64,000 nucleotides of DNA from an uncultured Collinsella sp. (GTDB taxonomy: Bacteria > Actinomycetota > Coriobacteriia > Coriobacteriales > Coriobacteriaceae). Below are positions 25,331 through 34,181 of the stretch, in pieces. Position numbers and translations under genes: made by a program. Position 1 is the stretch's first letter. The number at the start of each line of letters is the position of its first letter. Location of the stretch: the NCBI GenBank assembly GCA_902493535.1, contig CABUQG010000001.1, positions 1 to 64,000 of the forward strand. The letters are read 5' to 3'. The notes under the pieces were generated by a model. It did no database searches. It saw only the letters and a program-made list of their open reading frames with translations, and was not told where the DNA came from.

Positions 25331-27535
25331 CTAGCCGACCGTATCGTCAGGCGTGGGCGAGGGGTCGGGAGTGGGCGTAGGCGTAGGCGTAGGCGTAGGC
25401 GTGCCGCCATCGCCGCCGGTCGAACCACCAGTTGAGCCGCCCGTCGAGCCACCGGTCGTACCGGTGCCGCCGGTGGTATCGCCACCCGTGGTCTCGGTGG
25501 TCGTGGTCGTCGTGGTAGTCGTTGTGGTAGTTTCCTCTTCGTCCTCGTTCTCGTCCTTGTCGTCGTTCTCCGTCTTCTTGGCGTTGTTGGTGCCGTAGAA
25601 CTTCCAGACGCTGTTGTTCTTGTAGGTGGGCGCCGTTCCGGTCGCAAACTCCTCGCGCTCGGTACCGGTCAGAACGGTGTTCATAAACCGCTTAAAGACA
25701 GGCAGGTTGGTGCTGTCGCCCAGCAGGTCCGTGCCGTATTTTTGGATGGGGATCTCACCTGCGGAATAGCCGGTCCACAGGGCGCACGCCAGCTGCGGGG
25801 TATAGCCGCAGAACCACAGGTTGGTGGTGTTGTCGGTGGTGCCCGTTTTGCCGGCATAGGGCTGGTTGACGCTCAAGGCGCCGGCAGCACCCGTACCGCT
25901 GCCCTGCATGACGCCGGACAGAACATCGGTGACCGCGGCGGCCTCGCCCTCGGTAAGCACCTGTGAGGGATTGTCCGTGTGCTGGTACAGCACCGAACCG
26001 GTACGAGAGTCAATCTCGGTGATGGCGATCGGCTGGCGATAGTAGCCGCCGTTGGCAAACGTCGCGTAGGCGGCGGCCATCTCGAGCGGCGAGATCGAGC
26101 CGGTGCCGAGCGTCATGACGGGAACGTCCTCGATGTTGTCCTTGGCGGGATCGATGCCGAGCTTTTTGACGAGCGAGATGATCTTGCTGTTGCCGACGGC
26201 TTCCGCCACCTGGATGTAGCCGGTGTTGGAGGAGTATGCCGTCGCCTGCTTAAGCGTGATGTTGCCATAGCTATGGTTGGCGTAGTTTTGGACCTCGGTC
26301 GTGGTGCCCTTGGCCTTGAGCGGCGAGTTGCAGTTGAGGGTGACGTTGGGGTTCATGCCGTTTTGGATGGCAGTTGCCAGCGTAAAGGCCTTAAAGGTGG
26401 AGCCGACGGGACGCTTGGCCGTGGCATGGTTTACGTGGTTCTCGTCGGCGTTGTAGTCATAGCCGCCCACCATGCACTTGATGTAGCCGGTCTTGGGGTC
26501 GACGACGACCATGCCCATGTCCAGGCCGTCGAGCGAGAGCGTGTCGAGCTGCTCGCGGACGGCATTCTCTGCCACCTGCTGCATCGTGGGGTCGATGGTG
26601 GTCTTGACGGTCAAGCCGCCCTTAAAGAGCACGTCGGTCGAGAACTCCTGCTCCAGCAGCTGCTTAACATAGGCGACAAAGTAGGGCTGCGAGTATACGT
26701 CGACGCCGCTGCCCGAGATTTCGGTCACGTTGAGGGTGATGGGCTCGGCCTGTGCGGCATCGTGCTCCTCCTGCGTAATGTGGCCCAGGCGCAGCATGTT
26801 GTCGAGGACCTTGTTGCGACGGGACAGCGCCAGGTCGGGGTTGACCGTGGGGTCGTACTGCGAGGGCGAGTTGGGAAGGCCGATCAACAGCGCGGCCTCG
26901 CTCAGGGTGAGGTCTGCGGCGCTCTTGGACAGGTAGGTCTCGGCGGCGGCCTCAATACCGTAGGCGCCGTGACCGTAATAGATGGTGTTGAGGTACATCA
27001 TGAGGATCTCGTCTTTGGAGTACATATCCTCCATCTTGACGGCGATGTAGGCCTCGCGCACTTTACGCTCGATGGTCGAGTCGAACTGCTCCTCCTGCAG
27101 GATGGTGTTGCGCACCAGCTGCTGGGTGATAGTCGAGGCGCCTTCGTGTCCGCCGCCGAGGGTTGCCACCGCAGCACGCGCGATACCCCACAGGTCGATA
27201 CCGCCGTGCTCGTAGAAGCGCTCGTCCTCGACGTCAACGGTGCCCTGCAGCACGTAGGGGGAGACCTCGTCCTTGGTGATGGACTTGCGGTTTTGCGTGT
27301 AGAAGCTCGCGATCTTGTTGCCGTTGCAGTCGACGATCTCGGTGGGCTCGCTCACCAGATACGCGTTGGCGTCGGTGTAGTCGGGCAGATCGGACAGCCA
27401 GCGGTTGACGTTGCCGACCATGCCGATGCCAAATGCCACGCCCGCAATCAGCAGAAAGCCCAAAAACGAGAGCAGGATTATGGGCAGGGCATGCGTCTTT
27501 GAACGGCTGCGTCCCTGTCGTTGGCGAGGACCCAT
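25331..27535 (-). CDS. Class A penicillin-binding protein (PBP1a-type)
   Basis: The start at 27535 has GGAGGT upstream; the open frame back to 27658 does not. 734 residues: a cytoplasmic basic N-terminus, one membrane anchor (about 17-40), a GT51 glycosyltransferase domain with EDERFYEHGG (E104) and STITQQLVRN, and a transpeptidase domain with S379-x-x-K382 (STFK), SSN at 435-437 and KTGT at 563-566. It polymerises and crosslinks peptidoglycan outside the membrane. The C-terminal 80 residues are low complexity: an acidic stretch, a run of 12 threonines, TGG repeats and five PT pairs. This wall-spanning-like tail is encoded by short tandem DNA repeats. It is monocistronic. Confidence 0.95.
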   Translation of the reverse strand: MGPRQRQGRSRSKTHALPIILLSFLGFLLIAGVAFGIGMVGNVNRWLSDLPDYTDANAYLVSEPTEIVDCNGNKIASFYTQNRKSITKDEVSPYVLQGTVDVEDERFYEHGGIDLWGIARAAVATLGGGHEGASTITQQLVRNTILQEEQFDSTIERKVREAYIAVKMEDMYSKDEILMMYLNTIYYGHGAYGIEAAAETYLSKSAADLTLSEAALLIGLPNSPSQYDPTVNPDLALSRRNKVLDNMLRLGHITQEEHDAAQAEPITLNVTEISGSGVDVYSQPYFVAYVKQLLEQEFSTDVLFKGGLTVKTTIDPTMQQVAENAVREQLDTLSLDGLDMGMVVVDPKTGYIKCMVGGYDYNADENHVNHATAKRPVGSTFKAFTLATAIQNGMNPNVTLNCNSPLKAKGTTTEVQNYANHSYGNITLKQATAYSSNTGYIQVAEAVGNSKIISLVKKLGIDPAKDNIEDVPVMTLGTGSISPLEMAAAYATFANGGYYRQPIAITEIDSRTGSVLYQHTDNPSQVLTEGEAAAVTDVLSGVMQGSGTGAAGALSVNQPYAGKTGTTDNTTNLWFCGYTPQLACALWTGYSAGEIPIQKYGTDLLGDSTNLPVFKRFMNTVLTGTEREEFATGTAPTYKNNSVWKFYGTNNAKKTENDDKDENEDEEETTTTTTTTTTTTETTGGDTTGGTGTTGGSTGGSTGGSTGGDGGTPTPTPTPTPTPDPSPTPDDTVG

Positions 27536-27697
27536 ATATTGACCTCCAGGTATGTCGTGCCGGACGGTGGATGTGCCGTCGGGGCAGGATGGACATAAGT
27601 TATTACACGATAAACCAAACGGGGCGCGCGATGCCTCGTGTATGCTGGAAGACGGCATTTTTCAGAGTGAATGCATACCTTGGTAAGGAGTTTGTCG

Positions 27698-29656
27698 ATG
27701 GCGATTCGGACGATGGGGCCGAGCGGACAATACGAGACTGGATTGGATGCTGCTGGTGCGGCGCTGCCCGAGTTGCTGGCGCCGGCGGGCGGGCTCGACC
27801 AGATGCTTGCGGCCATCGCCGCGGGTGCCGATGCCATCTATGCGGGGTTGGGCGGCTTTAACGCCCGTGTGAGCGCCCATGGCTTTACGGATAACGAGTT
27901 TGCGCGCGGCTGCGCCGTGGCGCATGCCCATGGCGTGCGTGTGTACGTAACGCTCAACGTGTTCGTGTTTGACGATGAGTTGTCCGACGCGGTGGTGTTG
28001 GGAGCTCATGCACTGGAGCTGGGCGCCGATGCTCTGATTGTCGCCGATGCCGGGTTGGCCTGCGCGCTGCGCGCGGCGATTCCCGGGGTCGAGATTCACC
28101 TGTCGACGCAGGCGGGCGTTCATAGCGAAGGCGCCGTGCGGCTTGCCGCCGATGAGCTGGGGGTCGAGCGCGTGACGACGGCACGCGAGCTGACGGTCGA
28201 CGAGATTGCGGCGCTATGTGCCACGGGTGTGCCCATCGAGGTATTCTGCCACGGTGCGATTTGCATCGGCTATTCGGGGGCGTGCGAGTTCTCTGCCCTT
28301 CGACGTGGGCGCTCGGCGATGCGCGGTGATTGCACGCAGCCGTGCCGTCTATCCTATGACTTGGTGGACGAGGCTGGGCAGAGTGTTGCCGCCGTCGAGG
28401 GAGATCGCCTGCTGTGTCCGCGCGACTATCTGGGTATTGCGCATCTGCCCGAGCTTGTAGATGCCGGCGTGGCGTCGCTCAAGATCGAGGGGCGCATGAA
28501 GAACCCCGATTACGTATTCAACGTGGTGCGGGTGTGGCGCCGGGCACTCGATATGCTGTGCGACGGCGCGTGGGACCCCGATGCCGTGGAAGAGCTTGAG
28601 CGCGAGCTGGGAAGGTCGTTTAACCGCGGGTTTACCGACGCGTATTTGCGAGGCCGCTCGGGTGCGGAGCTTATGAGTTTTGAACGCGCAATTAACCAGG
28701 GCGTGCGCGTGGGGCGTTTGGTCGCTGTGGGCCACGAAGAGGTGACCGTTGAGCTCGACGCCGCCGTGGCGGCGGGTGACACGCTCGAGATTCGGTTCTA
28801 TCCGGGTGTCGACGCGCGTCCCGATGTGCCCAAGCGCTGGCCGCAGGTGCCCTGCCCGGTGGATGCAGCAGCGGGGAAGCGCATCGTCGTGCATTGCAAG
28901 CGTAAGGTGGACGCGGGCTGCGAGGTGTACCTGATTCGCAGCGCCGGCGTGTTGGATCAGACGGCGGCGGTGTTGGAGCGCATGCGGGCCGAGGCGGATG
29001 CGATTGCGCCCGTTGAGCGTGCCGTTGAAGTGCTGCCCTTTGAGGGCGTTGCGGTGGATGGCGGTGCATCGACGGAGTTGGTGGAGTGCGCGGTTCCCAC
29101 TCGCATGGTTTTTGCTTGGCAGCTGATGGATGCCGACCCGCGCGGAGAACTCGATTTGTCCGACGCCGTTGTGGTGCTTGACGAGGTGTGCCGCGCGAGT
29201 GACGCTGACTGGACCCGCTCACTGATGCAGCGTGCCGGGCGCATCGTCTGCCGCAACCTGGGGCAGGTGGCGATCGCTCGCGAGCTGGGCGTGACGTTTG
29301 ACGTGGCGGCGCCGGTGTTCTGCGCGAATCGGGCCACGCTTACCTGGCTGCGCGGATTCGGTGCGGGGCGGGTGTACTTGCCGGCCGAGTTGCTCGGCAA
29401 TGATGCAGAGCGTATTGCCGAGCTGGCTGCTGAACCCGGCGTCTTGGGTCCGGTCGACGCCGACCGTCCCGAGCTTATGGTGTGCGAGCACTGCCTGCTG
29501 ACCGCCGAGGGCGTCTGCGCCACCGATGCGACGGGACAGGTTCGTTGCCGCGACTGCTTGCGTCGTCGGCAGGTACGCTATCTGGTCGAGCGTGACGGTA
29601 CACGTCTGCCAGTTGCCATTGACGCATGCGGCAGGACGAGGATTTTCCTGTCGTAG
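27698..29656 (+). CDS. Peptidase U32 family protein
   Basis: The ATG at 27698 lies eight bases after AAGGAG and is preferred to 27671. 652 residues. The U32 core includes LLAPAGGLDQMLAAIAAGADAIYAGL, the FCHGAICIGYSGACE box, GDCTQPCRLSYDL and SLKIEGRMKNPDYV. Cysteines in the middle region and in a CEHC...CRDC cluster near the C-terminus could bind a metal or Fe-S cluster. Family members include RlhA and tRNA-modifying TrhP/YegQ, so an RNA hydroxylation role is more likely than proteolysis, but the exact substrate cannot be set. It is divergent from the penicillin-binding protein gene. Confidence 0.88.
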   Translation: MAIRTMGPSGQYETGLDAAGAALPELLAPAGGLDQMLAAIAAGADAIYAGLGGFNARVSAHGFTDNEFARGCAVAHAHGVRVYVTLNVFVFDDELSDAVVLGAHALELGADALIVADAGLACALRAAIPGVEIHLSTQAGVHSEGAVRLAADELGVERVTTARELTVDEIAALCATGVPIEVFCHGAICIGYSGACEFSALRRGRSAMRGDCTQPCRLSYDLVDEAGQSVAAVEGDRLLCPRDYLGIAHLPELVDAGVASLKIEGRMKNPDYVFNVVRVWRRALDMLCDGAWDPDAVEELERELGRSFNRGFTDAYLRGRSGAELMSFERAINQGVRVGRLVAVGHEEVTVELDAAVAAGDTLEIRFYPGVDARPDVPKRWPQVPCPVDAAAGKRIVVHCKRKVDAGCEVYLIRSAGVLDQTAAVLERMRAEADAIAPVERAVEVLPFEGVAVDGGASTELVECAVPTRMVFAWQLMDADPRGELDLSDAVVVLDEVCRASDADWTRSLMQRAGRIVCRNLGQVAIARELGVTFDVAAPVFCANRATLTWLRGFGAGRVYLPAELLGNDAERIAELAAEPGVLGPVDADRPELMVCEHCLLTAEGVCATDATGQVRCRDCLRRRQVRYLVERDGTRLPVAIDACGRTRIFLS

Positions 29657-29704
29657 GTGCCGCGTCGCGTCAGTTTGTTATCATAAGAGAGTTTATGGAC
29701 TTCC

Positions 29705-29731
29705 AGCACCGCCGTTTTCGGCGAGGGTGCT
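29705..29731 (+). promoter_or_regulatory. Leader hairpin before tyrS
   Basis: AGCACC/GGTGCT and GCCG/CGGC stack into a stem with a TTTT loop and a GAG bulge, ending seven bases before the AAAGGAGG site of tyrS. There is no T tract, so it is not a simple terminator, and no T-box elements are visible. It may stabilise the mRNA or regulate translation. Confidence 0.35.
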
Positions 29732-29752
29732 ATAGAAAAAGGAGGATACCCA

Positions 29753-30964
29753 ATGCTGTCTGTTGACGAGCAAATGCGTATCATCACCTCGGGCGCCGCG
29801 CAGATCGTTCCCGAGGCCGACCTTCGCAAGAAGCTTGAGAAGGGCGAGCCCCTCAACATCAAGCTCGGCGTCGATCCCACCAGCCCCGACCTGCACCTGG
29901 GCCACGCCGTGCCCCTGCGCAAGATGCGTCAGTTCCAGGACCTGGGCCACAACGTCACCCTCATCATCGGCAACGGCACCGCGCTGATCGGCGACCCCTC
30001 GGGCAAGAACTCCACGCGTCCGCAGCTTTCGCAGGAGCAGATCGAGGCCAATGCCGAGACCTACGTGAGCCAGGCCATGAAGATCCTGGATCCCGAGAAG
30101 ACCACCATCGTGCACAACGGTGACTGGATCCTTTCGATGGACCTGGCCGGCCTGCTGCAGGTATGCTCCAAGTTCACCGTCGCCCGCATCCTTGAGCGCG
30201 ACGACTTTACTAAGCGCTACCAGTCTCAGACGCCGATCGCCCTGCATGAGTTCCTGTATCCCGTGATGCAGGCTTTCGACTCTGTGCAGATCAAGGCCGA
30301 CGTGGAGATGGGCGGCACCGATCAGCTCTTCAACCTGCTCGCCGGCCGCGAGCTCATGGAGAAGATGGGTATGGAGCCGCAGATTGCGCTCACCATGCCG
30401 CTGCTCGAGGGCACCGACGGCGTGCGCAAGATGTCCAAGTCCTATGGTAACTACATCGGCCTGACCGACGCTCCCAAGAACATGTTCGGCAAGACCATGT
30501 CCATCCCCGACGAGATGATCGGCAAGTACTATCGTCTGGCCAGCTCGCTCACCCCTGCCGAGGTCGACAAGATCGACGCCGCCCTGGCCGATGGCTCCGC
30601 CGACCCCTACGAGCTCAAGCGTGCTCTGGGCCGCGACCTGTGCGACACCTACCACGGCGCCGGCGCCGGCGACGAGGCTCAGGCCGAGTTCGACCGCGTG
30701 TTCAAGGAGGGCCAGCTCGCCGACTTCCCCGAGAAGCACGTTGAGCTGACCGTCAACGACGAGGGCCAGATCTACCTCGCCGGCTTGCTCAAGGACCTGG
30801 GTCTTTCGGCGAGCGCCGGCCAGGCTCGTCGCGACATCGACGGCGGCGGCGTCAAAATCAACGGCAAGGCCGTGGCTCCCAAGAGCTATAACATCGATCC
30901 CAGCGCCCTCAAGCTGGGCGACACTCTCTCCGTGGGCAAGCGCAAGGGCTTTAAGTTGGTCTAA
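29753..30964 (+). CDS. tyrS: Tyrosyl-tRNA synthetase
   Basis: 403 residues, class I fold. The HIGH motif is HLGH (48-51), and KMSKS is exact at 226-230. A C-terminal S4 RNA-binding domain (SAGQARRDIDGGGVKINGKAV) ends the protein. It charges tRNA-Tyr. It has a strong AAAGGAGG site and its own terminator, so it is probably a single-gene transcript. Confidence 0.97.
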   Translation: MLSVDEQMRIITSGAAQIVPEADLRKKLEKGEPLNIKLGVDPTSPDLHLGHAVPLRKMRQFQDLGHNVTLIIGNGTALIGDPSGKNSTRPQLSQEQIEANAETYVSQAMKILDPEKTTIVHNGDWILSMDLAGLLQVCSKFTVARILERDDFTKRYQSQTPIALHEFLYPVMQAFDSVQIKADVEMGGTDQLFNLLAGRELMEKMGMEPQIALTMPLLEGTDGVRKMSKSYGNYIGLTDAPKNMFGKTMSIPDEMIGKYYRLASSLTPAEVDKIDAALADGSADPYELKRALGRDLCDTYHGAGAGDEAQAEFDRVFKEGQLADFPEKHVELTVNDEGQIYLAGLLKDLGLSASAGQARRDIDGGGVKINGKAVAPKSYNIDPSALKLGDTLSVGKRKGFKLV

Positions 30965-30991
30965 CGAGCGAGTTGACCTCACAAGTGCAAC

Positions 30992-31026
30992 AAGGCCGCA
31001 GCCGGGAATCCCGACTGTGGCCTTTT
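30992..31026 (+). terminator. Terminator after tyrS
   Basis: AAGGCCGCAGCCGGG folds back on CCCGACTGTGGCCTT around AAT with one or two mismatches, followed by TTTT. A family 1 palindrome begins two bases later. Confidence 0.85.
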
Positions 31027-31027
31027 G

Positions 31028-31093
31028 AGTTGCGGTGAAATAGTTCCTAAAAATGCCATACGGCGCCCAGGCAGGAACTATTCCACCGCAACT
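31028..31093. repeat. Dispersed palindrome, family 1, copy 3
   Basis: 21-bp arms at 31028-31048 and 31073-31093 with one mismatch. The outer part is AGTTGCGGTGAAATAG as in the other copies; the inner part (TTCCT/AGGAA) differs between copies yet stays paired. Confidence 0.88.
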
Positions 31094-31241
31094 TTTCTTC
31101 CGCACCCAAGGGATCATTTGGCGGTGCCGTTAAGCGGATGGGGTGTTAGCGGGACCTCCTTTTGGGCATACAATTGCTATTGGCTTGCTGCGGTGAAGGC
31201 TCGTCCGCTCCGCAGTTATTTCTACAGTTAAAGGAGAATGT

Positions 31242-33062
31242 ATGTCCGTTGAGGTCATGAGGTCTGTGATCGATGCTGCCGAGGGGCGCGTGCCCGTCGA
31301 CACGCTGTTTACCAATGCGCAGATTGTCGACGTGTATGGCCAGCGTGTGGCGCCCGGTAGCGTTGCCGTCAAGGACGGTGTGATCGTCGGCGTGCTCTAC
31401 AACGGTCGCGACGATGCCTCCGGTACCTACGAGGCTGCCGAGGTTATCGACTGCCAGGGTTGCTATCTCGCTCCCGGTTTTATTGACGGGCATCTGCATA
31501 TCGAGTCTTCGAACATCCGTCCCGCCGAGTATGCTCGCATGGCCGCGACGCGCGGTACTACCACCGCCATTGCCGACAGCCACGAGATTGCCAATGTTGC
31601 CGGTCTCGACGGCTTACGCTTTATGATCGAGGACGGCCGCCGCGCACCCATCTCCATCAAGTACATGATGCCTTCGTGCGTGCCCGCGCTGCCCGACGAG
31701 CAGGCCGGTGCCGTTATTTCGGCTGCCGATATGCAGGCGTTTTTTGCCGAGCATCCGGGCGATGTCTTTGGTCTGGGCGAAATGATGAACTTGCCGGGCG
31801 TCTTTATGGCCGACCCCGAGACCTGTGCTCGCATCGATGCTGCCAACCAGACGCCGTCCAAGCAGGTTGACGGCCACGCGCCGCTCGTTGCCGGTAAGGA
31901 CCTCAACGCCTATGCCGCAGCGGGCATTATCGCCGACCACGAGTCGACGATTCCCGAGGAGGCACTCGACAAGCTGTCTCGTGGCATGTACGTGATGCTC
32001 CGCGAGGGTACGTGCAGCCATGACTTGGCCAACCTGTCGCCGATGCTGCTGGAGAATCCCGCTCGCGCCCGCCGCTGCTGCTTTGCGACTGACGACCGTG
32101 CCCCTTCCGATGCGCTTGCGACCGGCATGATCGACAATGCCTGCCGCGTGGCGATTGAGGCCGGTATCGATCCCGTGGTCGCTATCTCCATGGCGTCCCT
32201 CTCCACGGCCGAGGCGTTTGGCCTGGATCACGGCTGCCGCGACCCGCACGAGCTGCGCGGTGCGATCGCTCCGGGCAAGCGCGCCGACCTGCTGGTGCTC
32301 GATGACCTGACCTTTGCCACGGCCCCGCATCGCGTATATGCCGCCGGTGCTCTGGTGGCGCAGGACGGCACCTTTGTGGGCGAGATTGCACCCGAGATGG
32401 CCGAGGTTGCGGCCCTTGCCGATGAGCTGCGCGCTTCCGTTAAACTGCCGAAGCTATCGCTCGACGTGTTCGACTATGCCTTTAAGCCGGGCGAGGCCGT
32501 GATCGACGTGGTGCCGGGCAAGGCCATCACGGGTATGGCTCGCCCCGAGAGTGCCGAGGGCCTGCGCCGCATTATGCTGATCGAGCGCCATGGCCGCGGC
32601 GTGTCGCTGCAGGCCGAGGGCGCCGATGGCGACGGCCCCGCTGGCATGGGACTCGTCGGCAAGCATATCGGTCGCGGCTGGGTGCGCGGTTTCACCATCA
32701 CCGGTGGTGCCATTGCCTCCACGATCGGCCACGACTCGCACAACGTGTGCGTGGTGGGCGACAATGCGGCGGATATGATGGCTGCTGTCGAGGCCGTGGG
32801 CCAGGGCGGCCACGTGCTGGTGCGCAACGGCGAGGTCGTGGCTCGTATTCCTCTGGCGCTCGGCGGCCTGATGAGCGAAGGCACTGCCGAAGACGTCGCG
32901 GCGCAGCACGACGACTTTATGGTCAAGGCACGCGCTATGGGTATTGAGCCGCCGCTCGACCCCATCATGGGCATCATCTTCCTGCCCCTGCCGGTCATCC
33001 CGACGCTCCGCATCCGCCCCGAGGGCATGTTCGACGTCACAACCTTCACCTACGCCGACTAG
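31242..33062 (+). CDS. ade: Adenine deaminase
   Basis: 606 residues, normal for the bacterial Ade/YerA amidohydrolase family. The metal site begins with GFIDGHLHIESS (residues about 82-93), followed by DSHEIANVAG, and FATDDRAPSD supplies a late aspartate. It converts adenine to hypoxanthine and ammonia, feeding the xanthine/urate route that the ygeX-hyuA-yqeB island may serve. TTAAAGGAGAATGT precedes the ATG. Its TAG stop lies inside the first copy of an 18-bp repeat. Confidence 0.95.
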   Translation: MSVEVMRSVIDAAEGRVPVDTLFTNAQIVDVYGQRVAPGSVAVKDGVIVGVLYNGRDDASGTYEAAEVIDCQGCYLAPGFIDGHLHIESSNIRPAEYARMAATRGTTTAIADSHEIANVAGLDGLRFMIEDGRRAPISIKYMMPSCVPALPDEQAGAVISAADMQAFFAEHPGDVFGLGEMMNLPGVFMADPETCARIDAANQTPSKQVDGHAPLVAGKDLNAYAAAGIIADHESTIPEEALDKLSRGMYVMLREGTCSHDLANLSPMLLENPARARRCCFATDDRAPSDALATGMIDNACRVAIEAGIDPVVAISMASLSTAEAFGLDHGCRDPHELRGAIAPGKRADLLVLDDLTFATAPHRVYAAGALVAQDGTFVGEIAPEMAEVAALADELRASVKLPKLSLDVFDYAFKPGEAVIDVVPGKAITGMARPESAEGLRRIMLIERHGRGVSLQAEGADGDGPAGMGLVGKHIGRGWVRGFTITGGAIASTIGHDSHNVCVVGDNAADMMAAVEAVGQGGHVLVRNGEVVARIPLALGGLMSEGTAEDVAAQHDDFMVKARAMGIEPPLDPIMGIIFLPLPVIPTLRIRPEGMFDVTTFTYAD

Positions 33063-33100
33063 TCATCGGGGACGTTCTTAAACGACTAGTCATCGGGGAC
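33056..33100. repeat. Family 2 repeat, 18-bp direct repeat starting in the ade stop codon
   Basis: CGACTAGTCATCGGGGAC occurs at 33056-33073 and 33083-33100. The first copy includes the last sense codon and TAG stop of ade. The same CTAGTCATnGG string follows the stop of the HAD gene at 34182 and part of a hairpin after gltD at 63317. Confidence 0.85.
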
Positions 33101-33201
33101 ACTCTTTGGCGGGCTGCCTGACGCCGCGACCGTAGGACCTCTGGCATGTGTGAGCTATTTGCCAGGTCCTTGTAACGTTTACGCCCGCGGAGTCTTATTT
33201 G

Positions 33202-33267
33202 AGCTCCCTTTGGGTACGTTGGAATCGGATACGCGTTTGATTCCAACGTACCCAAAGGGAGCTTTTC
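33202..33267 (+). promoter_or_regulatory. 25-bp perfect hairpin covering the ribosome binding site of a HAD gene
   Basis: Arms at 33202-33226 and 33239-33263 are perfectly complementary over 25 bp with a 12-base loop. The right arm contains AAAGGGAG, the only ribosome binding site for the ATG at 33269. Four T follow the arm. It could be a terminator for upstream transcripts, a translation block, or both. Confidence 0.8.
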
Positions 33268-33268
33268 T

Positions 33269-34063
33269 ATGTTTAAACTGATTGCATCCGATATGGACGG
33301 CACGCTGCTTGACGAAAACGGCCAGGTGCCTCCCGAGACCTACGAACTGATTCTGGCGCTACACGAGCATGGCGTGCATTTCGCCGCATCGTCAGGTCGT
33401 CGCTACGATCGCCTGTGCGAGTTCTTTGCGCCCGTTCGCGACAAGATGGACTTTGTCGCCGCTAACGGCGCCCAGGTCTACGCCGACGGTAAGATGGTAG
33501 ACCGTGAGGTGTATTCCCACCTGGCGATTCGAAGGCTCGCCCAGGCCGTCAGGACGTTTCCCAATCTGCATCTTGCGCTCTTTGACCGAACCAAGTCCTT
33601 CCTGCTCGATGACGAGTGCAAGTTCGTGCGTGAGGTCGATAAGGACCTTCCCAATGCCGAGCGCATTTGGGAGCTGCCCGATCCCAGCGTAAATATCATC
33701 AAGGCGAGTATCTTTTGCGATGACTGTGCCGTTATGGACAGTGCCTACGTACTGCAGCGCGAGCTTGGCCAGCTCTTTACCTTTGCGCCTTCTGGAAACG
33801 CATGGATCGATGCCATGCAGCCCGGTGTGTCGAAAGCCTCGGGAATCGAGCAGCTCATGGAGCACTATGGCGTCGAACGCGACGAGGTCATGGCGTTTGG
33901 CGACTCGATGAACGACTATGAGATCATTCGCTTTGTCGGCACGGGCTGCGCGATGGAAAATGCGCGCCCCGCGCTCAAGGCGGTGGCCGATCGCGTGGTG
34001 GGTTGTAACCGTGACCACGCCGTCCAACGTGAGCTCCGTCGCGTGCTGGAGAGTTTCTCCTAA
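33269..34063 (+). CDS. Cof-type HAD family phosphatase
   Basis: 264 residues. Motif I is SDMDGTLL at the very N-terminus (nucleophile Asp8), so the start cannot lie further downstream. Late motifs are KASGIEQLMEHYG (motif III lysine) and AFGDSMNDYEI (motif IV). The insert between them forms the C2 cap of Cof/YbjI/YidA-type sugar-phosphate or flavin-phosphate phosphatases; the substrate is unknown. Its ribosome binding site is buried in the 25-bp hairpin just upstream, which implies translational control or a start site inside the loop. Confidence 0.9.
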   Translation: MFKLIASDMDGTLLDENGQVPPETYELILALHEHGVHFAASSGRRYDRLCEFFAPVRDKMDFVAANGAQVYADGKMVDREVYSHLAIRRLAQAVRTFPNLHLALFDRTKSFLLDDECKFVREVDKDLPNAERIWELPDPSVNIIKASIFCDDCAVMDSAYVLQRELGQLFTFAPSGNAWIDAMQPGVSKASGIEQLMEHYGVERDEVMAFGDSMNDYEIIRFVGTGCAMENARPALKAVADRVVGCNRDHAVQRELRRVLESFS

Positions 34064-34073
34064 TCCGGCAGAT

Positions 34074-34165
34074 GGGGACGTTCTTTTTCTGCCGGCAGTG
34101 GGGGACAGTCCTTGCAGCTTTTCGCGAAGAGTGTCCCCAACAGCCAGTCGTTTAAGAACGTCCCC
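34074..34165. repeat. Family 2 composite palindrome between convergent HAD genes
   Basis: GGGGACGTTCTT (34074-34085) is the exact complement of AAGAACGTCCCC (34154-34165). Nested inside is GGGGACA paired with TGTCCCC. The adjacent AATGACTAG runs into the stop codon of the minus-strand gene. Confidence 0.8.
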
Positions 34166-34181
34166 AGTGACTGGCCAATGA

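Noticed and set aside
29657..29752. T-box riboswitch before tyrS
   Set aside because: The leader is under 100 bases and lacks the T-box sequence and specifier loop; only a small hairpin is present.
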